A DNA stretch of 64,000 bases. Source: Liolophura sinensis. Its lineage: Eukaryota; Mollusca; Polyplacophora; Chitonida; Chitonidae. The notes beneath the pieces were generated by a model, which saw only the letters and a list, made by a program, of their open reading frames with translations, was not told the origin of the DNA and did not search any database. The stretch covers positions 18,011,764 to 18,075,763 of the forward strand of contig NC_088306.1 of assembly GCF_032854445.1 (NCBI RefSeq), in the 5' to 3' direction. Shown in pieces: positions 39,225-51,295 of this stretch (position 1 is its first letter; every line of letters begins with the position of its first letter). A program made the translations under genes and the position numbers.

Positions 39225-39358
39225 CGGCTATCTCTCCAGTCACATGTGGGAAGGTCTGCTAGCATCCTGTGGGGCTCTGCACCATAAGGCTGTTGTGTAT
39301 TGAAGTGAAATATTCTTGAGTACAACGTAAAACTCCAATCAATATAAATAAATAAATA
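39225..39358 (+). repeat. tRNA-derived SINE, 3' part
   Basis: CACATGTGGGAAGGTCTGCT through GAAATATTCTTGAGTACAAC to an (AAAT)n tail at 39346-39361. Head and B box are absent. Confidence 0.82.
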
Positions 39359-40744
39359 AACGTTACAAAATGCTACACAGAAGTTTTTTTTTATCTGATG
39401 TGGTTTTCCAGATAAATGTCCAGAGTAAAACTCATAACACCAAAATCAACAAAGGAGTATGTTTTAAGTCCATTTAAAATGGGTGCTTTCAAAAAAGCTG
39501 GACGCAAAACCAGAATCTCTATGTATGCAGCAAAATAGAAAAAATGCAGATATCATGAATAATGAACTCGTCCATTCTGGACCAGTATTTTCTTTGCACC
39601 ATAAAGGAAGACATAAGAAACCGCATTGTCAATACCAGATTTGAGAAGGTAAAACAAAACTCAGCATGACAGAACGGCAACGGTGCAAAAGCTTAAGGTG
39701 GCACTTGCCAAAATAGACCGACATACTGAGGTCAACTACGGTACTGCAAAACAGATCGCGATGATGGGAACAGGAAGAAAAAAAAAAATCAGGTCGGTGT
39801 CAGTCGAGCATTGTCTAGAGCAACTGCGATCATTCTCCCAGCCAATACCCAGCATGCCTGGCAGCCACAAATGCTTCAACAGGAAATTGATCTCAGTTTC
39901 ATTTATCTTGAACAAGGACCTGGGGGAAGAGTTGCGTGCCTCCATGCTAAAGGGTGGGGAGGTGGGGGGGGGGGGTCCTCTAATGAATAACCAGGTGTCA
40001 GCTTCACCTGAATATAATGCCTGCGATATTTACCCAAGTTCAAAAATAACCTGTCTGTGGTAAAGCCTATCAACCTGCTCAACCAGGCAAAAAAATTACC
40101 TTTCCATGCAACTATTGCTTTGTACCTAATGAGAAATCTGTTGGGGAAAAAAAAAATCCAACCCCAGAGGGCTACCTCTACAAGGGAGATAATCAATCTG
40201 TATGTAACAAATGTTTACACCCAACAAACATGCTGGCTAATTGATAATATGGTTTGATATACATTCTTTGGTGATGACACCTGTGTGGACACCAGGATAC
40301 CATGCTGATAGCAACAGGCAAAATTCATAACATAAAACACTGTATCACTGGAATCCCCTGGAAACTGTAACTGATAGCAATATACGTTTTTATATACCTT
40401 ACCTTTGAGTGACAGAATAAACAATCAAGGTTTGCACCACACTGAAGGTATTTCAGTCATATATAGCCACAAATGAATGAATGAATGATAATGGCATATT
40501 TTTTTCAGCCATATTGTGGCCAGAGCAGGTTTCATGCAATCATCAGTATGGTTTCTGATATGAAAATGGCAGCTTCCAAAATTAAACAAAAGGAAAACAA
40601 ACCCTGTAAAGAGACGTTAAAAAAAAAAAAAAATGGCTTGATGGTCTTGAATGAGATGTTATAGGACAATCAAATAAATGAATAAGGAAATAAAATACAC
40701 ACAATATGCAATAAATAATATACACACCATATGCAATAAATAAA
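39359..40744. other. Gene-free stretch
   Basis: The 126-residue plus frame at 39683-40063 was considered and not accepted. A G-rich run GGTGGGGGGGGGGGG lies at 39961-39975. No supported gene. Confidence 0.5.
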
Positions 40745-40889
40745 TACCCTAAATGGCCAAATTTTGTCCATGACTAACTTGTCCATTTTTTCTGATTTTT
40801 AGAGTTATACTAAGTTTAGAAAGGTGTCCTGAGGTCCTTTCCTCTAAAAATGCACTTTTGAGGGTGAAATTTTAGGTCATTTTGGGTAC
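40745..40889. repeat. MITE family C, copy with duplicated right end
   Basis: TACCCTAAATGGCCAAATTT to ATTTTAGGTCATTTTGGGTA. The right terminus plus 3' flank (40865-40920) is repeated perfectly at 40921-40975. Confidence 0.75.
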
Positions 40890-40975
40890 ATCTTGCGATG
40901 ATATGCCTTACAGTTTTCACTGAAATTTTAGGTCATTTTGGGTACATCTTGCGATGATATGCCTTACAGTTTTCA
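40865..40975. repeat. Perfect 56-bp tandem duplication
   Basis: Two identical copies start TGAAATTTTAGGTCATTTTG, at 40865 and 40921. No mismatch seen, so recent. Confidence 0.93.
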
Positions 40976-43372
40976 CAAATAACTGGAGTGTCTTCATAAA
41001 ATTTTGTCCATGACCAAGATGCACATTTTCTTCCTCATTCTGTGAGTTTTATTCAATTAACATAAATGTTTTGAGGTTTGTTTGAAAATATTGTATTCAT
41101 TACCAAAAGTAATCCATGTATTTATGACCTTTAATTGCAATTTCGGGGGCAAAATTTACCATAAATTCCCAATCAAAGCCACAATTATTTCAGGATAGAG
41201 CCAATGATGGTAGAGAGTCTTACATGAGATAGAAGTGCTATGCCAAGACCACTGCTTAACTCTTTTGTATTTCTTCACATGGCCAAAAAATAGCTTTTCC
41301 AATCTGGGAACACATTCATATTATTTTCAAATATTAAATACAAAATCCGTGCATTATGTACTAAATTCTAGGATCAAAACTACTTGTAATTCTTGAAAAA
41401 GTCTGTAGACATAAAAACAGGGAATTTTGAATAACATTTTAATAAATAGGTTAAATTTATCGAGAAGTATTATGAATCACACATAGTTTATTTAGGATAT
41501 GCTGTAATTTGGGTATCTTTGAAACGGTATCAAAATGTCATTGGCTGTCCTGCCTCAGGAAGTCCAACACGCGTATGTGCCATTAACGCTGTAGCTGCTT
41601 CCAATCTAAAGGCTTTGCTTGGTTTAATCGAACTGCAAATTTGACAGCCAAATGTGCAAAGGAAACATTCCTGAAATGACTTGCAATTCCAGCCATATCA
41701 GGATTAATTCAAGTCCTAAATCACACGATATAAGGCCAGTGCATACTGTCAGCTGTTAAAGTTCCACACCAAATCATGCAAAAAGGAGTCAAGAGCAACT
41801 GGAATCTGCATTGAGGTCACCACTGATGTACTTAGACAATAACCATGTTTGTGTCCTTTATGACAATTAGGTACAGACATGACCTTTCTAAAAAAAAATT
41901 TTAATTATTTAATTAAATTTAAAAAATTGAATGTGGCATCATGACTGTGTATTAATTTTTTTAATGCAAATTTTAATGATGCTCTGTGAATGAATTTGTA
42001 TGAAATCTATTTTTTTATTACTAAACTATCCCATTTCCGTTTAAATAAACTTTTTAAGTTTTGATACAGCTAGAGTGATTTGGAAAGCGAAGAGTTTTGC
42101 AGATCACACTTTCTCAGCACTAAAGTGGCTCTAGATTTTGCCTTCTTTTTCTTCCAAAGGTCATAGAAGGCTAGTGCTCCGACCCAGGCAAGGATTTCCC
42201 AAGTCTTGTGATCATACACACCATAACCCTGTAACATTTTAATGTTTCTGATTGGTTTCATTTCTACACCTTTCTTGAGCAAAATGCAATCTACTTTAGC
42301 AAAACTATAAATTTTGCAAACTGATACTCTGGGATAAGAAATAATATATTATTAAAGGTCATTGTTAATATAAGAGCAGAAAATTTATCAGAAATGTTGC
42401 ACACATTTATAACAAGTGAAAAATCTATAATGTATATCGCCATGTGTTTCTTGTTACTTGATAGATAGGAGCTATATGACGTAAATTAATATTCTGTTAC
42501 GGCACGCGATGTCGCTACGCTATCCGATTCATAATGCTACACAGAAAAATATGAAAATAGAGGAGTGAATTTTGTATCTGCCGGCCCTAGCCATACAGGA
42601 AGATCAGCAAAAACCCATTATACTGTAGATAAGACATGGAATCAATAAATTTCTCTACGTATACACTCAAAACCTGGAATCTCCAAGATCCCCGACACGA
42701 TAATGCAAGAGATGCTTGCCAGAAAGCAAACTGCCAGATTTGTAGCTTTCACAGTTTAAAGCCACTGCTAAAATATATAGTTCCAAGGTGAAATGCTTTT
42801 AGAAAACTTCAAAGAGTTCCTCTGGCATATAAAGAGCTACCCTGTAAGCCATATAAGCACAAACAGTAGGAAGAAAAAACTATGGCTCCAGCTAATCATG
42901 ACAAAAAAGCCTGCGGGCAATATTCTTGTGCGCCATCTTTTACAGCACCCACTAAGTCTGTTATGCCAACTAAAGACATTAAGAATCCTCTCTACAAAGA
43001 AGCATTGCAGGCCTTTGAATAGATTTTGTCAATGTTCCAATGTCAGAAGGGAGGCTATAAAAAGGAGATGACCATAAATTCTAGAAATAGTTTTAAGGTC
43101 CTATTTGGCCACTTTTGTAGTCATAGGTTTTATATGTGCGCTCCATGCAAAACACACTTTCTACCAAATGGGCTAATACCAGGGTGCAAACATCAATGCG
43201 AAGTGCGAAGACTAATTTCACACCTCAAGCAGGTTCTAGTCCTACGCTTGGGATACTTTCCTAATCTGTTTAACATATTAAACTTAAGTCCGACAAATGC
43301 TTCACTAGTTCGCAAATTTTCCGCACAATTTGTTTGTTTGTTGTTGAACGCTTTGATCGAGAATTTTTCACT
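40976..43372. other. Gene-free stretch
   Basis: AT-rich, no supported gene. The 70-residue minus frame at 42070 and the plus frames at 42793 and 43026 have no recognisable features. Confidence 0.5.
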
Positions 43373-43576
43373 TACCCCAACTCCTCAACTTTTTCGCATA
43401 TGAAAGAGCAACTGTTTTCATTTCACTTTGACAACAAAACTACATTGGTTGGGTTGTCTGATTTCCAGGCTTCGCAGAAAGTATAATTTTATCCATCAAC
43501 ACAGGCTAATACCCTCAGAATTTGTTTAAATATACACCTTGTAAAACATGCGCAAAAAGTCAAAGAATTACAGTAT
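43373..43576. repeat. MITE family A, copy in reverse orientation
   Basis: TACCCCAACTCCTCAACTTT, ATATGAAAGAGCAACTGTTT, ACTACATTGGTTGGGTTGTC and the end AAAGAATTACAGTA. Matches 38834-39040. Confidence 0.82.
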
Positions 43577-43854
43577 ACAATAGCAGCCACTTTTGTATCC
43601 AGTGCAGGGGAAAAACCACTGCCCTTCAGCAAGTTACTGACAAACCTTTACCACATATGGACGATTACAGGTCATGTAGGAAGAAGGACAAGTTGTTTTC
43701 CATGGACTTTAGACTGAAGCAAATAGCCAAATGGGCACTACTGTCCGCTGACTGTCATCCAAGCTCTACCAACAGTGGACCGTGGGGGAATGCACAAATT
43801 TCATGTACAAAGACAGGGTTGAACCCTCACCTCACGGTCCTTTCAGTGATTGAA

Positions 43855-44200
43855 AACAAGCATCTTTAACCATTTGGCCATGAGCCGCTCTCCCTCTCAC
43901 ACATTTCATCAAACAAGCATCTTTAACCTTTTGGCCATGGGCCGCTCTCCCCCTCACACAATTTATCAAACAAGCATCTTTAACCATTTGGCCATGGGCC
44001 GCTCTCCCTCTAACACAATTTATCAAACAAGCATCTTTAACCATATGGCCATGGGCCGCTCTCCCTCTCACACAATTTATCAAACAAGCATCTTTAACCA
44101 TTTGGCCATGGGCCGCTCTCCCTCTCACACAATTTATCAAACAAGCATCTTTAACCATTTGGCCATGGGCCGCTCTCCCTCTCACACAATTTATAAATGA
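43855..44200. repeat. 57-bp minisatellite, six units, open on both strands
   Basis: Units start (CATCTTTAACCATTTGGCCA) at 43861, 43918, 43975, 44032, 44089 and 44146. 57 bases is 19 codons, so both strands stay open for over 110 codons. The minus product repeats INCVRGRAAHGQMVKDACL and the plus product TSIFNHLAMGRSPSHTIYQ. Differences between units are single bases. Confidence 0.95.
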
Positions 44201-45969
44201 ATAATAAACCAAGGAATCAACAATTTTTTTCTTTTTCAGAAATTATAAACCGGCTGTGAAGGACAAATGATAAAAAAAAATCCAATCCATGCCATTCAAC
44301 TATTATTTCACAATACTTCACAAACTATTCATAATTTTTATACATTGACTCATCTTGTACTGTAATAATTATATGACCGATTTAATGTTATACATGTGCA
44401 GAATAATCTGAGAATATCAGGTGCACTTCTATATTTCATTCATTTTTTTCTCATTTTAATAAATTCTGATCTCCATGCATGGAATTAACACTATTTCGAC
44501 TCAATCAGACACAATTCTATCTTTGAATAGAGAGAAGTTAGAAGACTCCATAATGCCAGGACAAAAACTCAGTGGATCATGGAAAGTGTTACAGCTCTGT
44601 AGTAGATAAATCAAATTTGAGTCCATTCCGGCTGTCTGAACTCTGGTCAGGCAGAATTATACTCTACGTTAAAAACGTACTGATTAAACCTTCAAGGGCA
44701 AGTGCAAATAAAAAAAATTTAAAAAAAAAGAAAGAAAGAATCCAATTTTCCATTCAGTAAATGTATCTGAGCTGCACCTCGAATAAAGACCATTTTTTTC
44801 ATTAACATTGGAGATATTGAAATATTATTTCCTAAAATCCCCCATCAATTTCTTGGGCCTTCTTTGCCTCCTGCATAGAACTGCACCAAATGGCCTGTAA
44901 CTTTAGGGCTTTGGAGTACCCCTTAATCATGAAGACACATGGTCAATGCATATTAGACAGCTAAAAAGCACAAACATTTTGTGTTCCACACAGACACAAA
45001 TTTACTACTTTCTCATGATGAAATTGACATTTTTGCCGACATACTTTAAAATATATTCAAATACGCCCAAGGACAGCGGTGAACTCTTTACCTGAAAAAC
45101 ATAGACTTCATCCTCATTTTACTCCTTATACCGTATGAAAGGCAATGTATAGAACAACAGTGTCAATTCTTTAGCAATATCTTGTGTGAGTGTGACTGTG
45201 GGGGAAGGGATACAGGGTAGGGAGGGAAAGGAAACCAGGGAGGGGATGTAATGACCTATATGGTGCCTTTGACCAATTCATAGAAACAACTGGATACACA
45301 TAGTATGACACGAAAATATTATACCTACATTATCTTGCTACATGTATATACTATGTCTTTCTTAAGTGGGCTTTCACTCCAAACTGAAACAATTACTAGA
45401 CTGTTGGTTTTGGAAATTAGAAGAAAAAAAAAATTACTTTTTGCAAGAGCTACAGGGTGGTACTGAACCATTTTGGTTTGCTGACAAGTTCATTTCTGTA
45501 TTACGTGTAAACAAATTTATGAATTTCCTAAAATACAAATATACATGTATTCTTATTATTTACTTAATGAGTTTCAACGCAATACTCAAGCATGATTCAT
45601 ATATAAGAACAGTGGCTAGATTTATGAGTGAAGAAATCGGAGTAGCCAAGAGTAAAATCACCGTCCTTCCCTCACAAACCATCCCTAATTATAAAAGATG
45701 TTTGTAATACAGTAATCAGTTCTCAATCCAGAGCGTTGGAGTTAATTATGAGCACTGTGTCTTCACACTCGACAGAGGCCCTAGCATGACAGCTAAAAGC
45801 CTCTGTAGGAGAAAACGCGTGCAGTTTTTCTCCTGTTTATCTTGAATATAAAATTTCTTTTAATCCCCCACATCATGCCAGTTCCACGCAGGGAAAAGAC
45901 ATATTCCTCTGAATCTCTGGTCCATACCTCAGTAGCGAGAATCGACAGACTGTAAAATGGAGGAAATAA
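44201..45969. other. Gene-free stretch with a G-quadruplex motif
   Basis: No supported gene. The 113-residue frame at 45366-45707 overlaps a SINE-like scrap and is not accepted. A quadruplex motif is at 45200-45226. Confidence 0.5.
45200..45226 (+). other. Canonical G-quadruplex motif
   Basis: Five G runs of three to five with loops AA, ATACA, TA and A. This satisfies the standard G3+N1-7 pattern on the plus strand. Confidence 0.7.
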
Positions 45970-46530
45970 GAGCTGTATAAAAGGAAATGTGTAGGGTTGT
46001 ATAACTAACAATGCCAAAGGTTGTATAATAGACAATGTGAAGGGTTGTATAACTAACAATGTGAAGGATTGCATACCTAACAATGTGAAGGATTGCATAC
46101 CTAACAATGTGAAGGGTTGTATAACAGGCAATGTGAAGGGTTGTATAACAGGCAATGTGAAGGGTTGTACAACGAACAATGTTAAGGATGTATAACAGAG
46201 AATGTAAAAGACTGTATAATAGAGAATGTAAAAGACTGTATAACACACAATGTGAAGGGCTGTATAATAGACATTGTGAGGGTTGTATCACCGACAATGT
46301 GAAAGGCTGTAAAAGAGACAACGTGAAGGGTTGTATAGCTAACAATGTGAAAGGCTGTATAATAAACATTGTGAAGGGTTGTATAACTAACAATGTGAAG
46401 GGCTGTATAATAGACATTGTGAAGGGTTGTATCACTAACAATGTAAAAGGCTGTAAAAGAGACAATGTGAAGGGTTGTATAACTAACAACGTGAAGGGTT
46501 GCATAAGACAACATGAAGGGTTTCATAAGA
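45970..46530. repeat. 24-bp tandem array, about 22 units
   Basis: Unit GGGTTGTATAACTAACAATG + TGAA, with variants in TAACTAAC/TAATAGAC/TAACAGGC. 24 bases is eight codons, so several frames on both strands stay open (132-191 residues). Two unit types (ACTAACAA and ATAGACAT) alternate for part of the array around 46330-46440, a higher-order pattern. Confidence 0.93.
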
Positions 46531-48200
46531 GACACCAAATGGCACATAAAAGAACCACCATGCATGTCAATAAGTGACACAGATGGGAGGGTCAATTTCA
46601 TACTGTTAATAATGTCATCTTTGACCTACACAACATAATTTAATCAACATTTTACGCAGGTGAGAATGACAATATTTTGTGTCCCACAAAAGAGCCAACA
46701 TGCTGGGCAATAACACGACACGTGGTGCCAAGACTTACATAACGTAATTTAATCAACATTTGAAGGCGAGGATTAATATGTTGTTTGTTGAAGCATTCTT
46801 CATGACTCCATTTGATTACTCTGTTCAGACTAATAAAATACTTTTGATGAAATCATGAAGGTGGGTATCCCAGCAATGTGTATTTATTTCTATAGTTATA
46901 CTATTAGATGTAACACAAATAAACTAATTGTATATTTCCAAGCCATCTTTCCGAATCAGAACACTGTCAAAATTTAAAGATTACCTTCAAATCAGAGACA
47001 AGGTAAATAAACAAATGTGCTCTGTCATACAACAATGACTAAATACTCGACTAATGGTTAACAGAGGATTATGTTGCTGATTTTTTGGGAATTTAACACT
47101 GCTTTCAATTTTACTTGCATTATATCTCACCTCAACATACTGCAAGACGACTGACATCAATGCCTAAAAGAAAGAATTTATAGTGCTGCCTCACTGGAAA
47201 ACCATGCCAAACACACCAGGTATTTCTTTGACCAAAGTGAAAACAAAAACAGGAAACTATATGGAGACTGCGTAGGTGAACACTATCTGCTAAAGATACA
47301 AGAGCTCTAGAGCAAATTAGGATGTACGTGTAACCTTCCTGATATCCAAAGCAACAGATTTCTGTCAAGAACATGTGAAACTTTAAAAGCAACTGGATGG
47401 CACTTTACAGCTTGTCATGTGGGAATGACAATATTATGCGTATTTTGCATTGCATCTTTACAACTTACATCGCAGCCAAACAAAACCTGTTAGCCCCTGG
47501 AGACCTGTTCACACAAGCCTCGCCCACCTCATTCCCATAGCTGATGCCAATATTCTGCGTAAGCTTTCTCACACCCCATGGGCGCACCTCAATTTACCCA
47601 TGCTCCAATTAAAGCCAAAAGCCAACAGTTCTATTAAAGGCGTCAGTGTGTCCTAGATACCACCTTAATTGCTTTGCCAATCCCGCTTTCAATTCTGCAG
47701 ACTTACTGCTCACTTGAGCATTGTAAGAGTAACAGATTTTAAAACCATGTTGATATCAAAGGGTTAACATCCACGAGGAACTTCTAACACCCGCCCCGGC
47801 TAAGAGCTGTCCGTTCGGATGTTCATAAATAGACATATATTCCTCAGTCGTTAATCTCAGGCCCAGGGTACAGGTGGTAGCTGGTGGACCCTAGTTAATC
47901 TAAAGGGCTTACCCATGTCTGGTACTGGCATACACTCAAGACCTACAGTCATATATACTTGCCGGACCGAAGTCAGTTTGCCATTTTCCCTGGCAGACAA
48001 TGATGTATATAAAATGCCTTGATGTTGACGAAATGAACTGAAACTCTTTTTTCTCTCTATACCCTTGTCTGCCTTGTTTACCAAATAGAGTACTGTTCAT
48101 CCTGTCAAATCAGTCAGAATTTAACTCATCAAACTGTCTAGTCTTCTAGTCATCAAATCACCACCAGCCCAACCCATTTCACTCTTATTTTAACCATTCT
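46531..48200. other. Gene-free stretch
   Basis: No supported gene. 47460-47650 and 47800-48080 are less AT-rich but not recognisable. Confidence 0.5.
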
Positions 48201-48600
48201 ACTCATCAAATCATTTGATGCCAAATCCAACAAGCTATCAGTCCTACCCATCAAATCAACAACAGTTCGACCAATCAAAGACTTAGTCGTTCTAACCACC
48301 AAATTACTCATGGCGGAATCCAACAAACTCTATCAGTCCTGCCCACCAAATCAACAACAGTTCGACCAATCAAAGTCTTAGCCGTTCTAACCACCAAATT
48401 ACTCATGGCGGAATCCAACAAACTATATCAGTCCTGCCCATCAAATCAACAACAGTTCGACCAATCAAAGTCTTAGCCGTTCTACCTACCAAATTACTCA
48501 TGGCTCTTCCACCCATCAAATCATTAATGGTTGAATCCAACGACCTCTATCAGTTGTACCCGCCAATGATCAACAGTTCAACCAATCAAAGATTTAGACT
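48200..48600. repeat. 95-bp tandem repeat, about four units
   Basis: ACTCATGGCGGAATCCAACA-type starts at 48306, 48401 and 48496, spaced 95 bases, with diverged units on either side. 95 is not a multiple of three, and no long frame results. Confidence 0.88.
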
Positions 48601-51187
48601 TTGCATTGGAACGGACTGACAGAAAATAATCATCTGAAATATCAGACCTACCAATAACAAACAAAACTTCCAAAAACAAATGAGCAACTTTCGACAAAAG
48701 AAAAAAAGTTATTATTTGTGGCACAAGAACATGTGGAAGCTGTTTAAAAAAAATCTAAAATGCACCGAGTAAGTCTGAAAATACCTATCTCTACATATTG
48801 CCGCTCTTTTGAAGTCTCCCACAATGTTTCAAGTGAAAACTCATCTGGATGATGTTCAATTTCCGAATGCTAAGAAAGCAAGCTGCTAAAATCACCTCTG
48901 TGGCGAATAAGACCAAGGGTCTGGAAACTTTGGGTAGTAGGATGTAGTGCTCTTAGGAAAAAAAACAATTCAAGCTTGAGCCTTGGGGCAATGTGATAGA
49001 GGGTCCGTCCATGTTCATTCAACTATAAGTATTGGCGTGCACAGATTTTCACACCGAGGTTACCACTCTGCACAAAGCACCAGAAGGCTCCACGCAAGGT
49101 GCTTCAAGTTATCTTGCTATAATTTAATCTGTTTTCTGCTTGAGTGTCGTTAATGAACCTCCGTTTCACTAAATATGAAGGTGGTCGTCTCTTAACCCCA
49201 GGAACTTGTACATCCGCAAAATTTCCTCGCCACTCAGGGAGAGGGGGAGGGGAAGGAGGTAAAGGCGAGCCCGTAAGGCTTTTCCCCCCACCCACCCATC
49301 CCTGAGAGACTGGCTGACATAGAGAAATCAATAGGCCATTAATTCTCAGATAACACCATTTTAAAAAGACATGGTCACTGCGAGAGATTATAAGAGATCC
49401 GTTTTAAACAAGCAATGAAGAGATCTGCTGCACACTGGAACCAGCAGTCTCATCCACAGCTGATGAACTAATTCACAGCAATTACTTGTTTAGGATGGAA
49501 CATCCTGTTGATAGAGGCTTATGAAACCAGGCAGAAAGTAGGTTCTCCCCTGATAGTTCAAGGAATGCAGCGCGTTACCGGCTTTGTACATGTAGTTAAC
49601 ACATGTGCTTTGGAGGATACACGCTCGTCATTTGCCATGTGCAAAAATCACCGCATTTGTGCAGAGGATATAACAATTACACAAGAACGGAAGATGGTAA
49701 TCTTGGGATTTTGCTCGATGACAAAATCACGCGAGGAAAAACACTGCCTGATTTGAGTCAGGCTTGAAATTAGAACCATGTTTACAAAAAGATATGCCAT
49801 TAATAGAAACATCAATAATGATATTAGTACTAGTAATAAAGAATCAAATAACAATACTGTATCAGGGATTTCAATTAGTAAATAGGTAAATAATAATCCA
49901 GTCTGTGAGACATACCTTTCACAATAACGATCAGATGATGATAAGGAAATGATAACGTGACCAAAAATGCTTAAATGATTGAAGCTTAACTACAGCATGA
50001 TGTCCAAAGACACAACACTCCTTAGGAAAACATAACCCCGAAGTCTTAACACATAAATCCTTAAATCGGTTTGTTCATATCCATTACCAGCGAGAGAAAT
50101 CTGAGCTGTAGAATTTCACAAAGATTAGAGAAAAAAATACCACATTCCAGCATCAAATGACTTATTTACAAAGTCACAATCAATATTCATGGGTTTCCTG
50201 TGTAGCCAACATAAATCCATTTTTTATACCAGGAGAAATAAAAAAATTGATGAAAAATGAAAGTGAATTTACGCCCAGACACGAGGCACTTAGTGTTCTG
50301 TCAAACCGTGGATGTATTTACTCCTGTGACTGATGAAATATGCGGTTCAGCGGTTCGGGATGGTTGCACACATTCGGCCAGACAGTGTGCCTGCTGCTGG
50401 TCTGCACACTACACATACTTCACAAGCATCCATGTTTTGAGGAATCTAGGAGTCTTTCTTCAGGGCATCCTAATTTTATTGATTGTTAAACTGTAAGGAT
50501 GTCAAAGTATCCTTTCAAAATAATTTGAGCAAGTCATTCTTACAACATATATATATGATTATGTTTTTCAGAAAAAAAATGCAAACTAAAAAAACCTTAA
50601 CCTGTTATTAACTGTCTAATTTTAAACACACAATAGTGCAAAAAAAAAATTTTTTTTACAAAAGGCCTGTGAGATAAGCCAGTCCAGTCAATCCTTTTTT
50701 TTTTCTTTTTGGTTTTAATCTATGGAAATCTTATGTCTTAACAAGTCTCCAGCCAAATCGTTCCATAAACAGAAGACTATTTAACACGGGCAATAGGTTG
50801 GTGGCTAAAAGCCTGTACAAACAAAAAAACTGGAAACAGGAACAAAAAACTGGAACAGCTTAGGATTTTAAATTGCATGTACAGCAATAGGAACAGAAGA
50901 AGATTTATAACACTATAACCAAGATCACCAGTTTCTAAAGTCTTCTTTATCCCAAGAGCTAAATTTTAGACAAAAAAGCAGCACAAGAGAAATAAGAACT
51001 GCTACTCTTCATATGTTTTTTATTAACAGTGTCAACAGTCTGTGTGAAAAGATGATTTTTTTTAAATATGTTTTTTTTTTTTTTTTTGATTTTGGCTGCA
51101 GAAAAGCCTGTGAAAAGCCTCTTATGCAGGGAACAACAACAACACATGGCTGATACTGGTATGGGAAAAGATACACACCAAATCATA
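48601..51187. other. Gene-free stretch
   Basis: No supported gene. 49233-49306 has a G-rich then C-rich imperfect palindrome. Poly-A/poly-T tracts occur at 50640-50660 and 51068-51087. Confidence 0.5.
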
Positions 51188-51295
51188 TGTAACTAAAACC
51201 ATAAGAAAATATATGTAACTACAACCATAAGACAATATATGTAACTACAACCATAAGACAATATATGTAATTAAAAACTAAAACCATAAGACAAA
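51188..51295. repeat. 26-bp tandem repeat, about four units
   Basis: GTAACTACAACCATAAGACA + ATATAT repeats, last unit with an insertion. Confidence 0.9.

Noticed and set aside
39683-40063. 126-residue plus-strand frame (MQKLKVALAKIDRHTEV...)
   Set aside because: No recognisable domain, runs through poly-A and poly-G tracts, and has no convincing splice context.
43855-44200. CRISPR-like array
   Set aside because: Units are contiguous, with no unique spacers, and this is animal nuclear DNA. The same holds for the 96-, 72-, 55-, 41- and 24-bp arrays.
43832-44212. Repeat protein INCVRGRAAHGQMVKDACL (minus) or TSIFNHLAMGRSPSHTIYQ (plus)
   Set aside because: 57-bp array open on both strands; no evidence for either.
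45366-45707. 113-residue plus-strand frame
   Set aside because: Its second half (around 45543-45620) resembles an eroded SINE body (AATACTCAAGCATGATTCAT), and nothing else supports it.
45793-46601. Four overlapping open frames of 132-191 residues on both strands
   Set aside because: All are readings of one 24-bp tandem array. Several frames are open at once, which argues against coding.
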